This document shows positions 1 to 6,094 of a stretch of DNA of 58,387 nt, piece by piece. Each line of letters begins with the position of its first letter. The stretch's first letter is position 1. The DNA is from Mesoaciditoga lauensis cd-1655R = DSM 25116 (GTDB lineage: Bacteria; Thermotogota; Thermotogae; Mesoaciditogales; Mesoaciditogaceae), in assembly GCF_000745455.1 (NCBI RefSeq), contig NZ_JQJI01000013.1, forward strand, positions 1-58,387, in the 5' to 3' direction. The notes beneath the pieces were generated by a model, which did no database searches, was not told where the DNA came from, and worked only from the letters and a program-made list of their open reading frames with translations. The position numbers and the translations under genes are program-made.

Positions 1-303
1 TAGAAGTGTTTTTCAAGAGTGCAAAACAAAGATTCAATCTTGGAGATTGTACTTTGAGAAACAATAAAGGCCAAGAGCATTGGATGATTATTGTAAGTGT
101 GGCGTATTTGGTATTTAAAGTGATAATGAGATTGTTGGCAATAAGAAGTGAAGAAGGAATGAAGGAACTAATCTATTTAGCCATTTCGTACATGATTTCA
201 ATGACCAACGAATCAAAAGAAGCGTACTTAATGCTGAGTAGTGGCTTGTTTTCTGCATTTGTTGAGGTGGGGTTAATTACTTAACATCCACGCACAACGT
301 GAG
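1..303 (+). mobile_element. 3' end of an IS4-type insertion sequence
   Basis: The window opens inside a transposase gene that stops at 284. It is followed at 286-303 by a terminal sequence ending CGCACAACGTGAG. The same end motif (CGCACAAC, A or G, TGAG) closes the 362-bp repeats at 1610-1971 and 19395-19756, so this IS is the best local candidate for their mobilising partner. The left end of the IS lies outside the window, so its length and target duplication cannot be read. Confidence 0.7.
3..284 (+). CDS. transposase, C-terminal part (IS4/DDE superfamily)
   Basis: Only the last 93 codons are present; the frame is open to the left edge. The visible start of the fragment, E-V-F-F-K-S-A-K-Q, fits the YREK-type region of IS4-superfamily DDE transposases, where the glutamate is catalytic and is followed by a conserved Lys seven residues later. 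A stretch corresponding to the usual 'lR...g..HW' segment and a hydrophobic helix (SVAYLVFKVIMRLLAI) follow. The stop codon is 2 bp before the terminal repeat, as expected for an IS. Family assignment rests on this short motif and is moderately sure; the exact subgroup is not decidable. Confidence 0.65.
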   Translation, partial: EVFFKSAKQRFNLGDCTLRNNKGQEHWMIIVSVAYLVFKVIMRLLAIRSEEGMKELIYLAISYMISMTNESKEAYLMLSSGLFSAFVEVGLIT

Positions 304-406
304 TAAATATTTGTAAATTTGATTGAAATTAAAGCAAATTGTTCTGACCATCACAATGTCAAAAATGAAATACAGGTAAAATTACGCTAAAAACCTCTTT
401 TAAGAC

Positions 407-436
407 TTGAAAAGGATATTTTCTTTGTGGTATACT
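407..436 (+). promoter_or_regulatory. promoter of tRNA-Pro
   Basis: TTGAAA at 407-412 and TATACT at 431-436 are separated by 18 bp. The expected transcription start falls about 5 bp upstream of the mature tRNA 5' end. Confidence 0.7.
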
Positions 437-447
437 CTTTCACGCAT

Positions 448-522
<75 letters not shown>

Positions 523-555
523 AAAAAGCGCAGATATCTGCGCTTTTTCTTTTTT
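523..555 (+). terminator. intrinsic terminator after tRNA-Pro
   Basis: The palindrome GCGCAGATATCTGCGC (528-543) is flanked by an A-run and a T-run, forming a self-complementary stem ending in T tracts. Its A-run also allows weak termination of the minus-strand gene that ends at 570. Confidence 0.85.
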
Positions 556-569
556 CGTAAATTCAATTC

Positions 570-1424
570 CTATTTCCAATTTGCCAAAACGGCATCCCCA
601 ACATCTACGTGTAGAACTTTTGCTATCACAGGGCATTTTGCCTCTAAAAAGAAAAACAACCTTTCATCATGTACTTCGTCAAGCCCTTCGAAATTCCCTT
701 GCCCTTTTGAAATGATAACATCCGCTTCTTTCCAGGCTTTCATGAATTCATCGCTTGCCAGCTTTAAATCCATCCCTGCCAACGTACTTCCGGATTTTAT
801 CACCTCTTCCTTCGAAAATCCGACTTCCAACGCTTCGGTTTCTGTAACATCGTTTATTATGGGTGCGCTTCTCACCGCGAATTTAAAGGAAGCGTCAAAA
901 ATGGACTTCATTTTGTCCGAAAAAGCTTTGTCAAAAACAACTTCACCTGTGTTATCCAATATGTACAAGATATTCTTGGCCTTTTTCATCTTGGAAAAAA
1001 ACACTTCAAAATCATCTATTTTTAGCTTTTTTTCTTTCAATATTTCCAAAAATTCGCTATCCAATTCCACTTCGTTAACTCCCAAATCAAGGTGATTCCC
1101 CAATATAGCTGCCGTAGCAAGCACTTTTAGTGGATTCGAAGACGATTCAGCGGCCCTCACCACATCTTTTATTATTGCTTGCGCACTTTCGTTCAGAGCC
1201 TTTTTTCTTTGTTCGTAAAGGTCTTCTATTCCTGTTGCCCTTTTTGCAGTTTCGTTTGCAAGTTTGGAAAGTTCTGTTGGCTTCATACCGAACTTCGCAT
1301 TTTCCAAGCTTTTAGATACTTGCCTCATAACCTCAAATTTTTCTTCATCGTTTGCTTGCCATTCGTCTAAACTTCTTCTAACTTGTGTTAAAACGCACGG
1401 AAAACAATCTGCTCGTGCTTTCAA
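570..1424 (-). CDS. DUF89 / ARMT1-like metal-dependent phosphatase
   Basis: About 284 residues. The protein starts MKARADCFPCVLTQ, and the N-terminal C-x2-C after a charged start is typical of stand-alone archaeal/Thermotoga DUF89 proteins (COG1578). The central D-N-T-G-E segment (LDNTGEVVFDKAF) and a later K-G-Q-G-N-F-E-G match the metal and phosphate site of the family, which is proposed to remove damaged phospho-metabolites. I chose the TTG at 1422-1424 because GGCGGTGAT lies 7 nt upstream. Upstream in-frame ATG and TTG codons would add 6 and 15 residues that are not family-like. Physiological substrate unknown. It is monocistronic and convergent with the tRNA. Confidence 0.8.
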   Translation of the reverse strand: MKARADCFPCVLTQVRRSLDEWQANDEEKFEVMRQVSKSLENAKFGMKPTELSKLANETAKRATGIEDLYEQRKKALNESAQAIIKDVVRAAESSSNPLKVLATAAILGNHLDLGVNEVELDSEFLEILKEKKLKIDDFEVFFSKMKKAKNILYILDNTGEVVFDKAFSDKMKSIFDASFKFAVRSAPIINDVTETEALEVGFSKEEVIKSGSTLAGMDLKLASDEFMKAWKEADVIISKGQGNFEGLDEVHDERLFFFLEAKCPVIAKVLHVDVGDAVLANWK

Positions 1425-1609
1425 AATATCACCGCCATTCATTTTTCTTTTGCATGTAAACGAATTCAATGACTATTGTACACCATAGTTCTTTACCTCT
1501 TCAAAACATTTGACTGAGTGCACCCACGTTTCATTTTTTATTTTTCACTCCCCATGAGTCACTTTTCGCTCAAAAAACATCTCTTCATATTTCAACACCA
1601 CTTATGTTA

Positions 1610-1971
1610 CTCAACCTGAGCGTCAATGTTACAAAGCATTTCAAAAAAGGATTAAATCTCACCCTCGAAGTACTTGTCAGAACATATGAGCTCGCCGGCT
1701 GAGAATTCAAAATATGAGGTTGAGAGGCACAGGACGTGCCGAGAAAGCGAAGCACTCACGGACGAGTGTCTGAGCGTGCCTCATATTTTGAATTAGGAAG
1801 ACGGAAAGAAGAGCGAATCCGTTCTGACAGGACTTCGAAAAAATTGCCTTGACCGCTTGAAAAGCGGGTTTAAAATTAAAGAGTGTTGTCGAATGTTGTT
1901 CCCATGTTCTTATAGAGAATTTTTGTAATGTCTCTTGTAATACTTTTTGTAATGTTCACGCACAACATGAG
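1610..1971. mobile_element. MITE-like repeat, full copy A (362 bp)
   Basis: The element begins CTCA and ends TGAG. The 8-bp direct repeat TTATGTTA flanks it exactly (1602-1609 and 1972-1979). The inner part of the left end (GCGTCAATGTTAC) is an imperfect inverted copy of the right end (GTAATGTTCACGC). The right end carries three spaced GTAAT repeats (1925-1955) that may be transposase sites. It has no credible gene. It is closely similar over its whole length to copy B at 19395-19756. The size, inverted ends and target duplication are those of a non-autonomous transposon. Confidence 0.75.
1664..1875 (+). ncRNA. candidate structured RNA in core of copy A
   Basis: The core is closed by a long-range stem, CGAAGTACTTGTCAGAAC (1666-1683) against GTTCTGACAGGACTTCG (1821-1837), with a small internal loop. 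Inside it a second stem of about 16 bp pairs AATTCAAAATATGAGG with its complement near 1780-1796. Within that lie hairpins GGCAC-aggac-GTGCC and CACTC-acggac-GAGTG. A hairpin CCGCTT-gaa-AAGCGG followed by GTTTAAAAT ends it like a weak terminator. Transcription and function are inferred, not shown. Strand is chosen from the terminator-like end. Confidence 0.4.
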
Positions 1972-1985
1972 TTATGTTATATAAT
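1955..1985 (+). promoter_or_regulatory. putative promoter of the LonB-like gene at a MITE edge
   Basis: TATAAT at 1980-1985 lies just outside the right end of repeat copy A and partly in its target duplication. No good -35 is in host DNA at the proper distance; the nearest hexamer (TTCACG, 1955-1960, 19-bp spacing) belongs to the repeat. The leader to the ATG would be about 70 nt. Confidence 0.45.
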
Positions 1986-2063
1986 GAAAAGACACACGAC
2001 ATTTTTTGATAACTTTCGTTTGACTCCTATAAGTGAAATCAAATTGGAAAAGGAGGAAATAAG

Positions 2064-4463
2064 ATGAAAGAAGTTTCTCCAGCTGATTTGGAAATAAACC
2101 TATCGCAGTTCGATATTCCGAAATCCACTCGTCAAATAGAAACTCCATCCAACATGGTTTATCAAGAAAGGGCATATGATGCACTTAAAGACGCTTTAGA
2201 ATTGGATAACAAAAATTACAATGTCTTCGTTTCAGGAATTGCAGGTAGTGGCAGACACACGTTTGTAAGAGAGTCGCTAAAGGAAGTTGCTTCAAATATG
2301 CCCACTCCTAATGATTGGATTTACGTTTACAATTTCGTGGATCCCCTTTCTCCCCGCGCGATCTCTTTGAAAGCGGGACGTGCAAAGGAGTTTAAAAAAA
2401 CGATAGAGGGATTGAAAAGAGAAGTGATTAATTCCATATCCAAGGCTTTTAACAGCGCGGACTATGAGAAAAGACATGGAGAATTGGAAGAAAAATACGC
2501 GACAAAGAAAAAAGAAGTATGGAATGAGCTTAACCAAAAAAGCCTGGAACTTGGCTTTGCCGTTCAAATCGGCCCAACGGGAATAATAACGGTACCTGTG
2601 GCTTACGGTAAGCCGTTAACGCAAGAAGAATACGAAAAGCTGGCTCCTGAAATCAAGAAGAAATACGAAGACAACATCTTGAAAGTCAAAAGACTCATAG
2701 ATGGAACGATGCATAAATCCAGAAATCTGGATAGGGAGCTTCAATCCAAAATAGAAAAACTCGATGAGGAAATCGCAAAATTTGCAATAGATCCTATATT
2801 CGATGAGTTTATAGCAAAATTCAAGGACAACTCCGACGTCGTGGATCATATAAAGAAGATCAAAAAGGATATCCTGGATAACTTAAACGTGTTCAGAGAT
2901 GAAAAGGTGGACAAGGAAAAGTTCATGATCCGATATGACGTGAACATCATCGTGGATAATTCTCAAACTAACGGTGCCCCTGTCATCGAAGAATTCAATC
3001 CAACTTATGCAAATTTGTTTGGTAAGGTAGAATACTATTCTACTATGGGAGCACTTCAAACGGATTTCAGGCTCATAAGACCCGGGATTGTTCACAAAGC
3101 GAATGGCGGATTTTTGATTTTGAACGCGGAAGACATTTTAAGATCCCCTTTCAGTTGGGATGGAATAAAAAGGTTTCTAAACAGCGGAAAGGTGAAAATA
3201 GAAAACATTCAGGATCATCTCGGATATGGAATAACGGTCACTTTAAATCCAGAACCAATCGAAGTGAATACCAAAATAATAATGATAGGCGAGCCTTGGG
3301 TTTACGACTTGCTTTACAAATACGAACCAGATTTCAGAAAATTCTTCAAGATAAAGGCGCCCTTCGATTGGGAACTTAACGTGGATAAGCGGGGCGTGAG
3401 TTACTATCTCTACCTGATAAAATCCATAGTAACGGAAAAAGGTCTTCTTAATCTTAACAGATCTGCCATCGAAGAAGTTATGAGATATGGAATGAGGCTG
3501 GCCGAAAGGAAGGATAAGTTATCAACGCAAGTTAACAAGATAATGGCACTTTTGATGGAAAGCGATAGAAAAGCCAGAAAAGCCAAGAAAAGGCTCATAC
3601 CTCAATCCGCCGTTAAGGAAGCGTTAAGGGCGATGAACAAACGATACTCCTTAGAAGAAGATCATATGCTTGAATACGTTAAGAGAAACGAGATAATGAT
3701 CGACACAAAGGGCAAAAAAGTTGGGCAGATAAACGGTTTAACGGTTTTGGAACTGGCTGAGCATCCTTTTGGGATGCCAGTCAAAATAACGGCAAAAACT
3801 TATCTTGGAGAGCATGGTGTTGTGGATATTCAACGCGAAGCCAACATGTCTGGAAAGATCTTCACAAAAGCCGTTTTGATACTGTCAAGTTATTTCGCTT
3901 CCAAATACGCTCAAAAGAACAGACTTTCCCTGTCCGCCACCCTCAGTTTTGAACAAACATATTCAATGGTAGATGGCGATAGCGCATCGGTTGCGGAAAC
4001 ATTGGCACTTATCTCGGCAATTTCAAAGGTGCCGATAAAGCAGACTTTAGCCGTTACGGGTTCCATAAATCAACATGGAGATATTCAGCCCGTTGGTGGA
4101 GTACCATACAAGATAGAAGGCTTCTTCAAGGTATGTAAAGATAAAGGTCTTACCGGCGATCAAGGTGTGATCATTCCAAAGTCAAACCTTGATGATCTAG
4201 TTCTCTCAGATGAAGTGGTGGAAGCTGTCAAAAAAGGGAAATTCCACATTTGGCCCGTTGAAACCGTAGATGAAGCAATAGAGATAGCCATGAATAAGAA
4301 GGCGGGCAAGATGAACAAATTGATGAACTATCCTAGAGGAAGCGTTAACTATTTGGTTTGTCATGAACTGCAAAGGATATCGAAATTGCTTGAAGCCGAA
4401 AAGAAAGGTGAAAAAGCGACAAAAAAGAAAACTAAAAAAACAAAGGGAAAGAAGAAAAAATGA
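2064..4463 (+). CDS. LonB-like ATP-dependent protease (AAA_32 / Lon S16)
   Basis: 799 residues. The N-terminal part holds a P-loop at residues 58-66 (GIAGSGRHT); the Arg in place of the usual Lys is normal for the AAA_32 (COG1067) branch. A long coiled insertion follows at roughly 130-270, then the rest of the AAA module. The C-terminal S16 protease domain has the catalytic Ser640 in DGDSASVAE and Lys683 in GGVPYKIEGF, 43 residues apart as in Lon. The tail is a lysine run. The enzyme should degrade misfolded cytoplasmic proteins using ATP. No membrane segment is seen, unlike archaeal LonB. Start ATG follows AAAGGAGGAAATAAG. Its stop overlaps rdgB by 4 bp. Confidence 0.93.
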   Translation: MKEVSPADLEINLSQFDIPKSTRQIETPSNMVYQERAYDALKDALELDNKNYNVFVSGIAGSGRHTFVRESLKEVASNMPTPNDWIYVYNFVDPLSPRAISLKAGRAKEFKKTIEGLKREVINSISKAFNSADYEKRHGELEEKYATKKKEVWNELNQKSLELGFAVQIGPTGIITVPVAYGKPLTQEEYEKLAPEIKKKYEDNILKVKRLIDGTMHKSRNLDRELQSKIEKLDEEIAKFAIDPIFDEFIAKFKDNSDVVDHIKKIKKDILDNLNVFRDEKVDKEKFMIRYDVNIIVDNSQTNGAPVIEEFNPTYANLFGKVEYYSTMGALQTDFRLIRPGIVHKANGGFLILNAEDILRSPFSWDGIKRFLNSGKVKIENIQDHLGYGITVTLNPEPIEVNTKIIMIGEPWVYDLLYKYEPDFRKFFKIKAPFDWELNVDKRGVSYYLYLIKSIVTEKGLLNLNRSAIEEVMRYGMRLAERKDKLSTQVNKIMALLMESDRKARKAKKRLIPQSAVKEALRAMNKRYSLEEDHMLEYVKRNEIMIDTKGKKVGQINGLTVLELAEHPFGMPVKITAKTYLGEHGVVDIQREANMSGKIFTKAVLILSSYFASKYAQKNRLSLSATLSFEQTYSMVDGDSASVAETLALISAISKVPIKQTLAVTGSINQHGDIQPVGGVPYKIEGFFKVCKDKGLTGDQGVIIPKSNLDDLVLSDEVVEAVKKGKFHIWPVETVDEAIEIAMNKKAGKMNKLMNYPRGSVNYLVCHELQRISKLLEAEKKGEKATKKKTKKTKGKKKK

Positions 4464-5035
4464 GAATAATATTGGCAACTTCAAATGCTCATAAAATAGA
4501 AGAAATCAGAGAAATATTGAAAGATGTCTGGGAAAGCATGGAGTTCGTTCCCATGAAATTCGATGTGGAAGAAGATGGGAAAAACTACGAGGAAAACGCT
4601 TTAAAGAAAGCGAGATTTGCTTACGAAGCGACCAAAACTCCTTCTATTGCCGATGATAGTGGATTAGTCATAGATGCGTTACCGGATATTTTAGGAGTGA
4701 AATCCGCGCGCTTTATGGAAGGAAAAAGCTATGCCGAAAAGAATATAACCATATTGGGCATGATGAAGGACATACCACCAGAAAAAAGAACTGCGCGCTT
4801 TACATGTGTGGCTGTTTATTACGACGGTACTTCTCATATCTTTAAAGGAGAGATAAAAGGAAAGATCTCTTACGAGCCAAGAGGGAAAAACGGATTTGGG
4901 TATGATCCAATTTTCATCCCAGATGGCTATGACAAAACGATGGCTGAATTGGAGCAACGTGAAAAAAATCACATAAGTCATAGAGCTAGAGCGTTTAGAA
5001 AATTAGCCAGTTACTTGTTAGAAAACAGCCTATGA
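4460..5035 (+). CDS. rdgB: XTP/dITP diphosphatase (RdgB/HAM1)
   Basis: 191 residues, the usual length. It hydrolyses non-canonical purine nucleoside triphosphates such as dITP and XTP to the monophosphate, keeping them out of DNA. Family signatures are all present: ATSNAHKIEEI at the N terminus, ADDSGL near residue 69 (catalytic metal/base region), NGFGYDPIF for base recognition, and SHRARA close to the C terminus. The ATG overlaps the stop of the LonB-like gene (ATGA), so translation is probably coupled. A stem-loop at its stop codon probably ends this two-gene unit. Confidence 0.95.
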   Translation: MRIILATSNAHKIEEIREILKDVWESMEFVPMKFDVEEDGKNYEENALKKARFAYEATKTPSIADDSGLVIDALPDILGVKSARFMEGKSYAEKNITILGMMKDIPPEKRTARFTCVAVYYDGTSHIFKGEIKGKISYEPRGKNGFGYDPIFIPDGYDKTMAELEQREKNHISHRARAFRKLASYLLENSL

Positions 5036-5050
5036 TGGCTGTTTTCTTAA
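5021..5050 (+). terminator. stem-loop overlapping the rdgB stop codon
   Basis: GAAAACAGCC (5021-5030) pairs with GGCTGTTTTC (5037-5046); the rdgB TGA sits in the loop and TTTTCTT follows. It looks like an intrinsic terminator or attenuator. It also argues against an upstream nitroreductase start at 5032. Confidence 0.65.
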
Positions 5051-5076
5051 AAGCAATGAAAGTTGGAGGTGAAATG

Positions 5077-5640
5077 ATGTACGATATGCCTGATGCTTTG
5101 AAATTAAGAAATAGCGTTCGAAGATATAAACCAACCTCAGTTCCCCAAGAAGCTATCATGACGGTCCTTGAAGCTGCGAGACTGGCGCCTTCATGGGAAA
5201 ATGGTCAACCGGTAAGATATATCGTTGTAAAGGATCCGGAGGTTTTGAAAGATTTGACAACACCTGAGAGCGTTACACTTGTGAATTCATGGATGAAAAA
5301 CGCTCCTTGCGTTATAGTGGGAGTAGCAGATCCGGATAAAAGTGGCGTAAGAGACGGAATTCCGTATTACCTTGTGGATTTTGGGGCTTCTATGGAAAAT
5401 TTGATGATAGCGGCCGCCTCTCTTGGACTTGGGACGTGTTGGATAGGCTTATTCAACGAAAAAAGAATAAAGGAAATCCTTCATATACCATCGAATTTGA
5501 GAGTTGTAAGTTTGACACCGTTAGGTTACCCTGATTATTCCAAGGTATTAAGTGTGGAAGAGTCATATTCAAGAAAAATTGCCAGAAGGATAAAAATGGA
5601 AGAGTTTGCGTTCTTAGATCAATGGGGCAAACGGATTTAA
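5077..5640 (+). CDS. nitroreductase-family FMN flavoprotein
   Basis: 187 residues from the second of two adjacent ATGs. GGAGG at 5065-5069 lies 7 nt before ATG 5077 and only 4 nt before ATG 5074, so 5077 is preferred; either is possible. R-N-S-V-R-R-Y near the N terminus is the FMN-phosphate contact motif. GLGTCWIGLF and PLGYPDYSK are the other conserved family blocks. These NAD(P)H-dependent flavoenzymes act on varied substrates (quinones, nitroaromatics, flavin handling), so the substrate cannot be named. It follows rdgB after the stem-loop and is probably expressed by read-through or an unseen promoter. Confidence 0.88.
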   Translation: MYDMPDALKLRNSVRRYKPTSVPQEAIMTVLEAARLAPSWENGQPVRYIVVKDPEVLKDLTTPESVTLVNSWMKNAPCVIVGVADPDKSGVRDGIPYYLVDFGASMENLMIAAASLGLGTCWIGLFNEKRIKEILHIPSNLRVVSLTPLGYPDYSKVLSVEESYSRKIARRIKMEEFAFLDQWGKRI

Positions 5641-5643
5641 TGC

Positions 5644-5649
5644 TATAAT
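5644..5649 (+). promoter_or_regulatory. -10 element just before the Mut7-C gene
   Basis: A perfect TATAAT lies 8 bp ahead of the ATG at 5657. The predicted transcription start is within 1-3 nt of the start codon, there is no SD site, and no clear -35 is visible. A leaderless mRNA is possible. Confidence 0.45.
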
Positions 5650-5656
5650 TAGCAAA

Positions 5657-6094
5657 ATGATGAAATTCTTTTGTGACGATACCGTAGGAAAGTTGATGAA
5701 AAAATTCAGATTGTTGGGTTTCGATACAAAAAAATGGAACGGCACATATGAAGAAGGCCGCATACTTATCACACGTTCAAGAAAAAGATGGGAAAACTAT
5801 CCCGGAGAATCGTTTATGATATTCGAGGATAAGTGGAGAAACCAACTTGTGGAGTTGGAAAGAAGATATTCAATTTCAAAAAAAGCAAAACTCTTCACGA
5901 GATGTCCAGAGTGTAACACGTTGTTGATCGATACCACAGCCGAGGACGTAAAAGATAAAATACCGGAAAGGGTTTACTTAACCGCCACGCATTTTAAAAT
6001 ATGTCCCAATTGTGGAAAAATCTATTGGAGTGGTACGCATGTCAAAAGAATTAGAGAAGAATTCGAGAGAATATTCGGCGGAATTGGTGGATAA
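5657..6094 (+). CDS. Mut7-C RNase-domain protein with zinc ribbon
   Basis: 145 residues. The N-terminal M-K-F-F-C-D-D-T-V-G-K-L and L-L-G-F-D match the Mut7-C family (formerly DUF82), a PIN-like fold named after the C terminus of the worm exonuclease Mut-7. The aspartates would bind metal. The C-terminal half has C-P-E-C and C-P-N-C pairs forming a zinc ribbon, as in stand-alone bacterial and archaeal members. An RNase role is inferred from the fold only. The start is ATG 5657 or 5660; neither has an SD site. It overlaps the histidine kinase gene by 56 bp and opens the long transcription unit ending at 14728. Confidence 0.8.
   Translation: MMKFFCDDTVGKLMKKFRLLGFDTKKWNGTYEEGRILITRSRKRWENYPGESFMIFEDKWRNQLVELERRYSISKKAKLFTRCPECNTLLIDTTAEDVKDKIPERVYLTATHFKICPNCGKIYWSGTHVKRIREEFERIFGGIGG

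Noticed and set aside
1741-1790. Hammerhead-type ribozyme in the repeat core (GAAA and CTGAG motifs)
   Set aside because: The required CUGANGA and GAAA core elements are not in the correct stem arrangement.
1460-2063. CRISPR array in the repeat-rich gaps
   Set aside because: Repeats are long, dispersed and not regularly spaced; no short direct repeats with spacers and no cas genes occur anywhere in the window.
2235-2261. P-loop of the LonB-like protease has Arg where Lys is usual
   Set aside because: Arg at this place is normal in the AAA_32 (COG1067) family, so it is not a loss-of-function sign.
5032-5076. Longer nitroreductase start overlapping rdgB
   Set aside because: It would lie inside the terminator-like hairpin and lacks an SD; ATG 5077 has GGAGG at good spacing.
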